64,000 nt of DNA from Glebionis coronaria (Eukaryota > Streptophyta > Magnoliopsida > Asterales > Asteraceae). The stretch's first letter is position 1, and the number at the start of each line of letters is the position of its first letter. The position numbers and the translations under genes were made by a program. This document shows, piece after piece, positions 43,614 to 58,294 of this stretch. The notes below the pieces were generated by a model. The model saw only the letters and a list, made by a program, of their open reading frames with translations, searched no databases and had not been told where the DNA came from. The DNA lies in the NCBI GenBank assembly GCA_025667525.1, contig CM046878.1, positions 100,269,237 to 100,333,236 on the forward strand. Reading direction: 5' to 3'.

Positions 43614-43623
43614 CTATTTATAG
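43614..43623 (-). promoter_or_regulatory. TATA box of the Athila 5' LTR
   Basis: CTATAAATAG on the minus strand, followed by GAGGCCACTTCC, with the GC-rich palindrome cluster 20-110 bases upstream. Confidence 0.65.
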
Positions 43624-43641
43624 TGCTATCTGGGGTCAAAT

Positions 43642-43720
43642 GTGCGCCGCACTTCTCTTAAAGTGCGCCGCACTTTGGAGGCGTGAATGTGCGCCGCACA
43701 TGCGAGTTTGTGCGCCGCAC
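43642..43720. repeat. GTGCGCCGCAC cluster at the Athila promoter
   Basis: Four copies of an 11-base near palindrome within 80 bases (two as GTGCGCCGCACTT, plus variants). The 3' LTR has the same cluster at 21961-22051. Confidence 0.85.
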
Positions 43721-43925
43721 TTCTGGGCGATCCAGAATCTTCTTTCAACAATTTTGGCTTATTTGCATATTGAGGCCCCTTCTTTGTATATCTTCACTTT
43801 GCTCCTACAAACTTTATATCTGCATATAAAACACAACATATTAAATATCGTTATCTCTTATTTACACTACAAAGTGGCAATATGATGATAGATTGAATAT
43901 GTATAATTAGGTTGTTATCAACTTA

Positions 43926-44770
43926 TTCGATGGTTCGAGAGAACTGAATCAGTATTTGTTCGCAGTGACTGTTCTGAAGATTGTAAAGTGAAATTTGCTA
44001 CGGGTACGCTGATAGAAGAAGCTTTGTCTTAGTGGAATGCTTATGCACATCCCATTGGGATAGAACAATCTTATCAGACTCCCTGGAATGATATGAAGAA
44101 TCTGGTAGTTAAGAAGTATTGTCCTCGTAATGAGATTAGGAAAATGAAGGAAGAATTCTATAATCTAGTAGTAAAGGAAAATAATCTTAAAGTTTACATT
44201 CAAATATTTTTGGAATTGGCATTATTATGTCCTAATATGGTGCCTAATATTGAAAAATTGATGGAAGCTTTTATTGGAGGATTGACTAGAGTTATAGAAG
44301 GGAATGTTACCGCCTCTAAACCCCAAACTTTAGAGGAAGTTATCACCATTACTCAAAGATTAATGGATCAAGTGATAAGGTATAATCCTGTACAAGTGGC
44401 AGTTAATAATAAGAGGAAGTTTGATGATAGGAGGAGTTTTCCTATTAATCGTAATTTCCAGAAAAATAGTTTCTGTAACTATAATCAAGGCAATAATCGT
44501 CAACAATAGAACAAAAGAAATGATGTTTCTAAAGTTTATGCTGTAAATTCGAGCAATGGTTATAGTGGAAGACAACCCCTTTGTCAGAGGTGTTCTCTAT
44601 ATCACACAAGATTTTGCACTATCAAGTGTCAGAAGTGTGGAAAAATAGGAGATCAGACAAGATTCTGCAGAAGTAAAGGATTAGCTACTGGAAGTAATCA
44701 AATTACTGTAACTAAAGTTTGTCAAAACTACGGAGAAAAAGGGCATCTGATGAATGAGTTCCCTAAAGAG
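43926..44770 (+). pseudogene. Tekay gag, 3' part
   Basis: Resumes after the ACTTA duplication with the WFERTESVF block and goes through the capsid C-terminal part. A stop (TAG, 44030-44032) breaks the frame; a second stop ends the 44093-44509 frame. The zinc-knuckle area near 44580-44760 is degenerate: [14 protein letters not shown] lacks the usual His position and [14 protein letters not shown] has lost two Cys. Gag-derived RNA binding is therefore lost. Confidence 0.85.
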
Positions 44771-47700
44771 AGCAATAGCCGAGGAAAAGCTTATTTGCTA
44801 AACGATACTCAACAAGACCAGAATACGGTTACGGGTATGTTTCATCTAAATCAACGTCTGGTTAAAGTAATATTTGACTCAGGAGATGATAGAAGTTTCA
44901 TATCTGTTAAAATTGCTGCTAAGTTAGGTATTCCGATTGTTTCTTTGAATGCTAAGTATGATATAGAAATGGCCGACAGAAAAATAGTTAGCACTAATAC
45001 CGTTATTCGAGGATGTATCATTACTTTACTACGTCAATCCTTTGAAATCGATCTTATACCCATTAAGCTCGGTAGTGTCGACGTAGTCATTGGAATGGAC
45101 TGGTTATCTAAATACCATGCCAAAATTCTATGTGACGAGAAAGCCATTCATATTCCTATTAACGGTGAAGTTTTGATTGTCCATGGTGAGAGAAGTAAGA
45201 CTCGACTAAATCTCATATCGTGCCATAAGATAAATAAGTACGTATCCCGAGGCGGTCAAGTCTACTTAGTTCAAGTAGCGGAAAAGGAAAAAGAAGAGAA
45301 GCGATTAGGAGATATTCCAATAGTTAGAGAATTTCTCAAAGTATTTCCCGAATAATTACCAGGTTTGTCGCCTGAGCGTCAAGTTGAATTCCAAATCAAT
45401 TTGATACCAGGAGTAACACCAGTTGCTAAAGCGCCTTATCGATTAGCACCTTCGGAAATGCAAGAATTGTTAAGTCAAATCCAAGAACTAACTGATCGAG
45501 GATTTATTAGACAAAGTATATCGCCGTTGGGAGCTCCAGTCTTATTTGTGAAAAAGAAAGATGGATCTTTTAGGATGTGTATCGATTATCGTGAGTTAAA
45601 CAAATTTTCTATAAAGAATCGTTACCCATTACCCAGAATCGACGATTTATTTGATCAACTCCAAGCATCAAGCGTATATTCGAAAATTGATTTACGGTCA
45701 GGTTATCATTAACTGAGAGTTAAGGAAGAGGATATTCCTAAAACTGCTTTCAGGACGCGGTATGGACATTATGAATTTCAAGTAATGCCTTTTGGTTTAA
45801 CCAATGCACGAGCTATTTTCATGGACCTCATGAACAGAGTGTGTAAGCCTTACTTGGTAAATTCGTAATCGTGTTTATTGATGATATTCTTATCTACTCT
45901 CGTAATAGAGAAGAACATGCCAAGAATCTTGGTATAATTCTCGAATTACTTAAGAAGGAGAAGTTGCATGCTAAGTTCTCGAAATGCGAATTTTGGATCG
46001 ATGTTGTTCAATTCCTAGGACATGTCATTGATAGCCAATGTATTCGTGTGGATCCTGCTAAGATTGAAATGGTAAAGAATTGGAGTAAGCCTAGTACGCC
46101 TACGGAAATAAGACAATTTTTATGACTTTCTGGGTATTACCGAAGATTTATCGAAGGGTTTTTCAAAAACCGCTAAAGCTTTGACTGAATTGACTCAGAA
46201 AAACAAACCGTTTGACTAGAGAGATAGTCAAGAGACAAGTTTTCAATTATTGAAGCGAAATTTGTGTGAAGCACCTATCCTAGCATTACCAGAAGGTAAC
46301 GATGACTTTATCGTTTACTGTGATGCATCTATTCAAGGAATGGGAGCAGTGCTTATGCAAAGGAATACAGATATTGCTTATGCATCAAGGCAACTTAAAC
46401 CTAATGAGAAGAATTATACTACTTATGATCTAGAATTAGGAGCGGTGATATTTGCTCTTAAAATCTGGAGACATTACCTCTATGGTATGAAGTGTGTAGT
46501 ATTTACGGATCATAAAATTCTTCAATATATTCTTCATCAGAAGGAATTGAATATGAGACAACGACGTTGGTTAGAATTACTTGCTGATTATGATTGTGAA
46601 ATTCGTCATCACCAGGAAAAGCCAATGTAGTAGCTGATGCTTTAAGTCGAAAAGAGCGTGTTAAGCCGCTACGAGTTAGATCATTAATGTTAAATCTTTT
46701 ACCGAAGTTACCTACCCAACTTCTCGAAGCGCAAGAAGAAGCACTTAAGGTAGAAAATGTAGGAGCTGAAAAGTTAAGAGGAATTGATAAAGAATTTGAA
46801 GTTCGTCAAGATGGAATTCGTTGTATTAAAAATCGCAGTTTGTTACCTTCCCATGGTAATTTACGAGATTTGATTATGCACGAGTCTCATAAATCAAAGT
46901 ATTTTATACATCTTGGTTCCGACAAGATGTATCAAGATCTGAATAAACTCTATTGATGGCCTAACATGAAGGCAATCATAGTAGAATACGTTAGTAAGTG
47001 TTTAACGTGTGCAAGAGTTAAAGCATAGTATCAAAACCCATCTGGTCTATTGATACAACCAAAGATTCTAATATGGAGGTGGGAAACAATTACGATGGTT
47101 TTTGTGACTAAATTACCTAAGACGTCAAATGGACATGACACCATATGGGTTATTGTTGATCTCGTCTTACAATATCTGCGCGATTTTTTCCTATTAAAGA
47201 GACTGATAGTATGGAAAATCTTACGAGATTGTACATTAAGGACATAATCTCTCAACACGGAGTGTCTGTATCTATTATCTCAGATCGTGATAGTCGTTTT
47301 ACATCTGTATTTTGGGGATCGATGCAAAATGCTTTAGGTACTCAATTGGACATGAGTAAGGCATATCATCACAAACAGATGGACAAAGTGAAGGACTATT
47401 AAAACTCTCAAAGATATGCTTAGAGCTTGTGTGATAGATTTTGGAAAAGGATAGGAGAAAAGTCTACATTTATTAGAATTCTCTTATAACAATAGTTATC
47501 ATGCTAGTATTAAAGCAGCGCCTTTCGAAGTACTTTATGGAAGAAAGTGTCGATCGTCTGTTTGCTGGGCCGAAGTTGGAGATGTTCACTGACTGGACCA
47601 GAAATAATACGTGAAACTACTGAAAAGATTGTTCAAATTCGACAACAATTACAAGCTGCACAAGATAGACAAAGGAGTTACGCTAATACTAGACGTAAAC

Positions 47701-48155
47701 CTTTAGAATTTGCAGTAGGAGATCGTGTTATGTTGAAAGTTTCGCCTCGTCAAGGAATTATTCGATTCGAAAAGAAAAAGAAACTGAATCCAAGGTATAT
47801 AGGACCATTCAAAATATGCAAAAGAATTGGCCCTGTGGCATTAAAACTAGAGCTACCTGAAGAGCTTAGTAATGTTCACAATACTTTTCATTTTTCGAAT
47901 ATGAAGAAATGCTTATCGGATGAATCTCTCATCATAACGATGAAAGAACTTCAGCTCGATGATAAGTTAAATTTTGTAGAAGAGCCTGTAGAGATTATGG
48001 ATAGAGAAGTGAAACGCTTGAAGCAGATCCGTATCCCAATAGTTAAGGTACGATGGAACTCGAAGAGAGGACCTGAGTATACTTGGGAACGTGAAGATCA
48101 AATTCGAGCAAAATATCCGCATCTATTTTCTTTTGTTACCCCTAGTTCTAGCTAA
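44750..48155 (+). pseudogene. Tekay pol: protease, RT, RNase H, integrase, chromodomain, broken
   Basis: Protease (44750-45355) has FDSGDDRSF where the family has DSGA. RT (from 45365) has [18 protein letters not shown] and the catalytic FIDDILIYS at 45874-45900, with a stop near 45710 and a frameshift near 45868. RNase H (46250-46630) holds [13 protein letters not shown] and [11 protein letters not shown]. Integrase has H..H and CLTCA residues around 46880-47010 and ISDRDSRF near 47280, but is cut by stops at about 46953, 47026 and 47399. The last frame (47547-48155) has a [19 protein letters not shown] segment and ends in a chromodomain ([19 protein letters not shown]), which in this clade binds histone H3 marks and guides insertion. 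At least eight breaks. Confidence 0.88.
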
Positions 48156-48176
48156 ATCTCGGGGCGAGATTTAAAA

Positions 48177-48190
48177 CAAGGGGAAGAGAC
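48177..48190 (+). other. Polypurine tract of the Tekay element
   Basis: CAAGGGGAAGAGAC abuts the 3' LTR; it would prime plus-strand synthesis. Confidence 0.8.
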
Positions 48191-51898
<3,708 letters not shown>

Positions 51899-51903
51899 AT
51901 ATA

Positions 51904-52050
51904 TACCGCGAAGGGTAGGGATATCAATTGTACCGACTGAAGTTTTGTGTTAGTTTCTTCAATATAATAAAAACTGTGCGTTTGGTAGTAAAGATACCTT
52001 TCTTTTCTATTCTTCTTTGTTTCATTGTGCATACCCTCTGATAACCTTCA
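51904..52050 (+). repeat. 5' LTR of the plus-strand Copia element, right part
   Basis: Continues the LTR begun at 5192 and ends ATAACCTTCA, one base before the PBS. The five bases 51899-51903 are the second copy of the duplicated ATATA. Confidence 0.75.
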
Positions 52051-52051
52051 A

Positions 52052-52063
52052 TTGGTATCAGAG
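52052..52063 (+). other. Primer-binding site of the plus-strand Copia element
   Basis: TTGGTATCAGAG(C), the tRNA-Met type, one base after the LTR. The leader to 52536 is non-coding. Confidence 0.9.
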
Positions 52064-52536
52064 CTTTGTGGTGTCTTGAAGAACAATTACTGGCCGTGAC
52101 TTAGGGTCTCAATCAAGAAGTGCTCGAAGAACATAGGAAGCAAATTAGGGTTGTTTATTTATAGATCTGAAACTGTGAAGTGTGAAGGGTCGATTGTTGA
52201 TAAACCCTAAAAGAAAAAAAAGGAGAAGAAAAATGACGACTTAAACAACCTGTGAAAACACAGAAGGGTTATTTAAGTTGATTATAACAGTTGGGCTCAT
52301 TAGTTAGGCTCATTGGTTGGGCTTTAATTTCTTTGGATCTTAGCAGCGAGTTGGAAACAGTTAGCTAACTATTGATTATCTCGACTGTTTTTAGTTGATT
52401 TTTGGTAGGACAATCCGGGAAACCGATAGTCTTATGTGTATTCAACACGAACCAAGAATATATCTAGTCGTGAATTTAAGGACTGGGTTATTCCCCTTTA
52501 CAAACATATTCTTGATCACGAAGAAGAGGGTCTAGC

Positions 52537-53415
52537 ATGATGTTGGGAGAAAGCTCACAACCGCCCGTAAAGGAAACGACATTGACGTGTCAATGTCCGG
52601 TGTTGACGTCAACGAATTATACCATACGGATGATGCGTATGGAAGTGCTTCTTGGAATCCATGAAGTTTGGGATGTGGTAGATCCGGGCGCAGACGATGC
52701 CAAGAGAAACAATATAGTTAAAGGCTTGTTGTTTCATTCGATTCCAAAAGATTTGATTTTACAAATCGGAAACTTGAAAAACGGGAAGGAGATGTCGGAT
52801 GCGATAAAAACTCGTAATTTAGGGGCTGATCGTGTGAAAGAAGCAAGGCTTCAAACCCTAATAACGGAGTTCAAGAATCTGATGATGTCAGATAATGTTA
52901 CTATAGACCGCGAAGTTGTCGGGTATTGCTTCTAAGTCAGCCACGCTTGGAGAAGTTATGACAGAACACAAGCTGGTCAAGAAGTTTCTCACAACCCTTC
53001 CTAGACTATTTGTTCACATTGTGGCAGCCCTTGAGCAAGTTTTAGACCTTAGAACTACGGGGTTTGAGGATGTGTTGGTCGATTGAAAGCATATGAAGAA
53101 AGAGTCAAAGAAGAAGATAAAGTAAACGATTCGCAAGAAAAATTGCTTTATGGTAGGACAGATTATTCCAATAGGAATAGTGACTCAAGCCAGGGAAGAG
53201 GACATGGTTTGAACTCTCGAGGTAGAGGTCGAGGTCGGGGTCGTGGTCAAGGTCGTGGAGGAGTCAATAATGAAAACCAAGGACAACGTAACTCCTGGAA
53301 AAACCGTGAAGATAATAAGCATAAGGGAAAGCAACAGTAGAAACGTGACCTCTCTCATATAAAGTGTTTTCGTTGTGACAAGTTCGGACACTTTGTATCA
53401 AGATGCCCATATTGA
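52537..53415 (+). pseudogene. Copia gag, broken
   Basis: A first frame (132 codons) starts MMLGESSQPPVKETTLTCQC and carries a UBN2/DUF4219-type gag N-terminus (GIHEVWDVVDPGADDAKRNN). Near 52915 the coding text changes frame, and changes again before 53083. The next frame carries an Arg/Gly-rich tract (RGRGRGRGQGRGG), ends at 53340, and is followed by a CCHC zinc knuckle CFRCDKFGHFVSRC at 53362-53405. At least three breaks. Confidence 0.85.
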
Positions 53416-53460
53416 AAGCGTGACTATGAAGCAAACCTTAATGAGACACATGAGGGAGAT

Positions 53461-55711
53461 GTGAATCACGAGGAAGGTATGTTCTTTATTATGAACCATA
53501 TACAAGAAACAATTTTCATGAATGAAGAAAAGTACACTCCACCAAAGATTGAATCAAATACCGAAGAAGAAGATATATGGTACTTCGACAACGGTGCAAG
53601 TAATCAACTGACAGGTAATTACTCTTACTTTTCTGAATTAAATGAAAATATTACTGGACGTGTTAGGTTCGGAGATGGTTCGTGTGTAAGAATAAAAGGG
53701 AAAGGCTCTATTTTGTTCCAAGGAAAACATGGTGAATAAAAGTTGCTAAAAGAAATTTATTACATTCCCGCACTTCTTAGTAATGTAACAAGTCTTGGAA
53801 AATCTACATTATCCGGATGTGATATTCGTATACAAGGTGATTTCTTAACCATGCGTGATAGTTGTGGCCGTTTGCTAATTAAAGTCTCGTGAAGTGCAAA
53901 TCGCCTATACAAGACTCAACTAAAAGTAGGGAAATCTTTATGTTTGCAATCTAACATGGATGAAGAGTCGTGGTTGTGGCATGTGCGACTTGGTCATATC
54001 GGTTTTGGTGCAGCGAATTTGATGCACATGTTAGCAAAAGGGGTACCGATAATTAAGCATCAAGATCACGTATGTGAATCTTGCATGGTTAGAAAGCAAA
54101 CGAAGAAGTCATTCTCAAAGAAGGCGACATATAGAGCTTCTAGAATACTTGAGATGGTTCATGGAGATATATGCGGACCGATAACTCCTTCCACTCAAGG
54201 AGGTAACTCTTATATCTTAGTTCTTATTGAAGATTGTTCTAGGTACATGTGGTCTTTTCTTTTGAAGCACAAAAGTGACGCGTTTGGATTAATCAAGAAA
54301 TTCAAGGCGTTGATAGAAAAACAAACGGGTAAAGAGATCATAACATTCCATACGGACAGAGATGGCGAATTTACATCACACGAATTTAATCGCTTTTGTG
54401 ACCAAGAAGGGATAGCACGAATGTTGATGGATCCTTATGCACCTCAACAAAATGGAATTGTGGAACAAAGAAACCGTACTCTACTCGAGATGACTAGGTG
54501 TATAATGAAGGCAATAGGCGTACCAAATTATTTTTGGGGTGAAGCGGTTCGACATGCAACATACATAATAAATAGAACACCTACGCGAGCATTGGTAGGA
54601 GTTACACCATACGAGAAGTTTTATGGGGAGAAACGAACCGTGAACACATAAAGGTATTTGGGTGTCTTGCATATGAGAGGATTTTCTCAAAGCATTTGAG
54701 AAAGCTCGATGATAGGTCGAAACCGTTAGTGTATCTTGGCAAAGAACCTAGTTCAGGAGGTTATCGTCTTTACAGTCCACGTGAAAATAAGATCATAATT
54801 AGCGCCTATGTGACTTGTGATGAGAAGAAAGGTTGGAAGTAGAATGCTGAAAAATCTAATCTAACGGGAAAAGAAGAAGATAGCTTCACCGTCTTATGGG
54901 ATGTCGCTTAAAAGGCTGATTTAGAGCAGCAGTTTGATGAAAATAGGAACCTTGAAGAAAACATTGTTCATGCTACAGTAAACGGGCAGAATACTATTCA
55001 TGCTACAGTAACGGACAGAATACTGTTCATGCTACAGTACCAGAACAAACCACGAATTTTGCTACTGTTCACAAGCCCTAATTCCAGCCCCGTTCATGTA
55101 TTCGAGTCACCTGCTCATGTGGAAGATTCAGATGGTGAGGAGGACGAGTACGAAAGTGATGTTACACCTATCCTGGTATGACGTTCAACCCATAAGAAAG
55201 TGTTACCAACGAAGTTTGTAGATTACCAACTTAATGTTCGTGAATTGATGCTAACACTTGACGAGGAACCAAGGAATTACAAATGAAGCCAAGTTGAATC
55301 CTAAATGGCTTAAAGCAATGAAAACCGAGCTTGAGTCAATTTTAAAGAATAATACTTGGAAACTCGTTCCTCTACCTAAAGGTTTTGTGCCAATTGGGTT
55401 GAAGTAGTTGTTTAAGATAAAAAAAGAACGTGAATGGTTCAATTATGAAGTACAAAGCACATTTAGTTGCTAAAGGCTATGTACAACCCGCGATAGATTT
55501 TGAGAAGTATTCGCGCAGGTAGCTCGACTCGAGACAATACGACTATTGGTTGCTCTCGCAGCCAGAAAAGGATGGAAGATTCATCATTTGGATGTGAAAA
55601 CGGTTTTTCTGCATGGTGAACTAAAGGAAGAAGTGTATGTTGTTCAACCTAAGGGATTTATAAAACCAAGAGATGAGAAAAAAGTATATAAGCTAGCTAA
55701 ATGTCTATACG
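53461..55711 (+). pseudogene. Copia pol (protease, integrase, start of RT), cut by insertion
   Basis: Protease shows WYFDNGASNQLTG (DNGA in place of DSGA). Integrase (53944-54651, 235 codons) has zinc-binding H13, H18, C44, C47 and catalytic D75, D138 and E174 in an unbroken frame. The order protease-integrase-RT is the Ty1/copia order. RT text starts near 55300 (WLKAMKTELESILKNNTWKL), has stops near 55407 and frame changes, and ends in KKVYKLAKCLYV at 55711, where a minus-strand LTR begins. Palm and RNase H of this element are not in the window. Confidence 0.87.
54958..55065 (+). repeat. Triplicated TTCATGCTACAGTA segment
   Basis: Three tandem copies, about 32-34 bases each, of a unit with TTCATGCTACAGTA and GGCAGAATACT in the spacer between integrase and RT of the Copia element. 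It probably expanded after coding function was lost. Confidence 0.75.
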
Positions 55712-56041
55712 TGTAGAATATTGATAATCAATGAATCTATGAAGGGGTTTGTTAATTTCTAGAGAGAGAAAGTTAGAGAGAGAAAGTGAGAGAAACTATG
55801 TGAATTTTATTAAGTGGAAATTAAGAAATGATAACAACCAACCCCTTTCCTTAGTGGAAAGGGGTATTTATAGTTCCAAGTCATAAGTGGACTTGGGCCG
55901 GTCCATGACAAGCCCATGGACCGGTTCTTACTTAAGTTAATAAGCAAATGATAACTAATTACTAACTATGAGCTATTACAACATAAATCATATTGTGGAG
56001 TGACCGATACTTCTAATATACGTTAAAACGTATTTCTAACA
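55712..56041 (-). repeat. 3' LTR of the right-hand element (330 bp)
   Basis: On the minus strand TGTTAGAAAT to TATTCTACA. It is bordered on the outer side by the Copia RT (last five bases ATACG would be the duplicated target) and on the inner side by a polypurine tract. TATA box at 55865-55872. Confidence 0.82.
55865..55872 (-). promoter_or_regulatory. TATA box in the right-hand LTR
   Basis: Minus-strand CTATAAATACC context inside the LTR. Confidence 0.55.
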
Positions 56042-56056
56042 ATCTCCCCCTAAGGG
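56042..56056 (-). other. Polypurine tract of the right-hand element
   Basis: Minus-strand CCCTTAGGGGGAGAT directly before TGTTAGAAAT of the LTR. Similar blocks (AAGGGGGAG) recur at about 57897-57904, 58103-58110 and 63672-63680. Confidence 0.8.
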
Positions 56057-56389
56057 AGGTCACTCCACGTTACAAAGTTCTAAACCTAGCATACTATACT
56101 AAGTCTTCGTTCTTTAGCTCGTAGTCTTTTCTTCTTTTTCTTTCTTTTGTTGTGAATATGTTGGTTTGATCTTTTTGGCTTTGACTTGAGAGCATTGTTC
56201 TTTGGCCTTTCACGTGCGATCTTTGCCTTTCTTGTGAACTTTGCCTCCTCGTGACTTCATGTTCCACACACTTACGTCTTTTTGTTGGATTCTTGAAAGC
56301 TTCAGAGTTTGGTACAGCGGAAGACTTCATCTTGTACTTTCTTGAATTTTTGTTGCAAAAGACATAAGCATGTGGGAACGACTTTCACA
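56057..56389 (-). other. Non-coding 3' region between polypurine tract and 29-bp repeats
   Basis: Contains a short Lys/Arg/Ser-rich minus-strand frame (56330-56094) of low complexity that I do not accept as a gene. Nothing else recognised. Confidence 0.4.
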
Positions 56390-56490
56390 GGTACACCGCA
56401 ACACCACCGTCTTCACTGGTACACAGCAATGCCACCGTCTTCAACAGGTACTCAGCAACGCCACCGTCTTTAGCAGGTACACAGCAACGA
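56390..56490 (-). repeat. 29-bp tandem repeat, 3.5 copies
   Basis: Units of GGTACACAGCAACGCCACCG plus TCTTCAACA follow each other with few differences, in the 3' untranslated region of the right-hand element. Confidence 0.85.
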
Positions 56491-56543
56491 CACGAATAAA
56501 ATGGCTTTGAACATTTTATTCTAATTCGGTAGCATTTTACCTC

Positions 56544-57092
56544 CGGTCGGTGAAGACCGTTGGACGATATTAGATATCGTACCCGTGACGGATAGTTACA
56601 ATTAAGTAACTTCCTGACAGGATTTCGCGGGTAAACCCGTTCTCTTTATTCGACCGTCCAAAGCTGACTGCGAACATAAAGAGTGAATCACTTGGATAAA
56701 TTATCCTTGTGATTAAAAGCCGTCAATTCATGAAACCTGGAACAAGTGAATTTCAATTAAGATTTTCACCATCGTTGCTTTCCAGTTGTCACGAGCTCGA
56801 TTCATAAAGAATCTTGCACGTTACCTACCAAGTGCTGTTTGATGTTGACACTAGAAGGATTTCCATTCGTCACTGTGGTCAATAAAGAGTCACTCTGAGT
56901 GTTCTGGCAAGATCATATGATAATGCGAAGAGGCCTGGAACGAGTTTAAGTTCAATTAAGAATTAAACCACTGTTATCTTCCAGTTTTTCACAAGATTGG
57001 TTCTAAAAGAACCGCACGTGTAACCTACCATGAGCTTGTTTGATGTTGGCTCAAGCAGGATTTCCATCTTCATTGTAATACTTGCGTATTAC
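56544..57092. repeat. Series of short perfect hairpins
   Basis: At least eight short perfect inverted repeats in about 550 bases: ACGATAT-TAG-ATATCGT (56564-56580), AGTTAC/GTAACT (56594-56611), CGGGT-AA-ACCCG (56628-56639), CTCTTTAT/ATAAAGAG (56642-56683), a symmetric pair AATCAC/GTGATT enclosing GGATAA/TTATCC (56686-56714), GATTC-ATAAA-GAATC (56799-56813), GGTTCT-AAA-AGAACC (56999-57013) and GTAATAC-TTGC-GTATTAC (57075-57092). They do not overlap one another. Confidence 0.8.
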
Positions 57093-57130
57093 TCGGATGT
57101 TCTGGCAATATTACAGGAATACTGCGTAGG
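56741..57130 (-). repeat. Diverged tandem duplication, about 195 bp per copy
   Basis: Two consecutive segments share the order GGAACNAGT..., CAATTAAGA, TTCCAGTTNTCAC, CACGT.ACCTACCA, TGTTTGATGTTG, AAGGATTTCCAT or CAGGATTTCCAT, GTTCTGGCAA. The copies begin near 56741 and 56938. Stems in the two copies differ in sequence while hairpins remain at similar places. Confidence 0.65.
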
Positions 57131-58294
57131 ACTCATGAAAATCTCTTACTTTTCACAGTGTGTGAGAAAGCAAGGAATAAATGGAAAGTGTCCTAATGAG
57201 ACTTTTGATGATCTCTTGGCTCTAGACTCGATTGTGCGTTTTGATTTAGTGAGCGATGGCTGGAGAGGAGTGCCACCTTTTCAATACCAGTCTATTCGGA
57301 GTGAATAAACCAGTAGATAACGTGTTGATCTCCGTGTGATTAAAACAAATACCTTTTGAGAGATATTTGAGTTAGCTGGGGAAGGGTTGTGCATTGCATC
57401 ACTGGGTCCATGATGTCTTTCTTCAATACCGAGAATCATTAGCAAAAATGACCTCAATAGCATATGTATTGACCCGGTTTCTGCCTAAAGTTGTAAGGAG
57501 GGCTTCTTTCTTTACACCCTTTATCTTTACATTTCTTTTTCATTCTTCAACCCCTTCAATGCTTACCAATACGTCATCACTAGCACCTTGTTGTGATTGT
57601 TCCAGTGCTAGCTTAAGTACTTGGTCGGCATTCAGCTACGTTCACATTCTTTTCTCCATCTTTCCTAGGACTTCTAATTCTAACTAGGGAATTGTCCTTG
57701 GGAAGATTCCATCGGCTCTGATGAATCATTGGACTAAACCTATTCCTACCACCCTTTTGTCACCACATCCGTCGTGAATTAAGCGTGTTTTGGGAAGGAA
57801 TTGCCACCATGAAAACATCATTGAAAATCACCTAAAGTACTTGTGATATTGAAATCAAAAGTTTTGTACATTAGGTGTTTTGTTCATCAAAAACGCTCCC
57901 CCTTAACACGTGCTTTACACATATTAAGTTGGATAATCTTTAAGTCTTTTTCATCTTTTAGCCAAGTATCACTTACGTCTCCTTAATCCCATTTTCTCCC
58001 CTTATCCAAAATGTTAACCATTAATATTTGGGATATTGAATGGATTAACCGGTCTTTGGGTAAAAATGAAATCGATGTTTTGGCCATAGAACAAGTTATT
58101 GCTCCCCCTTAAGTTAATAAGGGATAGTTGTAGTGCTTTGGTATGACATATTTTGAAAGATTTAGAATCTCGTGAGAAATTCTTGAAAAATTATCATACC
58201 TTAACACTACACCAAGCCATTCAAGCACATTATTCACAAATTTACATATTCACAATTGAAAACCAATATAAAGTGACCTGAGATGTACGACCCA
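57131..58294 (-). other. 3' untranslated region between accessory ORF and hairpin series
   Basis: No gene seen; purine-rich AAGGGGGAG blocks at about 57897-57904 and 58103-58110. Confidence 0.45.

Larger units (their letters stand above)
21032..43920 (-). mobile_element. Athila-type Ty3/gypsy element, with two elements nested inside
   Basis: Two LTRs of 1207-1208 bp (21032-22239 and 42714-43920) are flanked by ACTTA at 21027-21031 and 43921-43925. Beside the right LTR the minus strand reads TGGCGCCGTTGCCGGGG, the PBS type known for Athila/Tat elements, so the element points left. Gag, protease, RT, RNase H and integrase follow in order on the minus strand, and RT and integrase have Athila-type wording. 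It contains a pol-less LTR element (30607-40122) and Helitron 2 (22689-26678). Without these it is about 9.4 kb. I see no envelope-like ORF. Confidence 0.9.
42714..43920 (-). repeat. 5' LTR of the Athila element
   Basis: TG...CA ends (TGATGTTCG to GTTGTTATCA on the plus strand). Minus-strand TATA box CTATAAATAG at 43614-43623; four GTGCGCCGCAC words at 43642-43720 lie immediately upstream of it. Confidence 0.92.

Noticed and set aside
52052..52063. tRNA gene at primer-binding sites
   Set aside because: Only the 12-13 bases complementary to the tRNA 3' end are present, with no cloverleaf.
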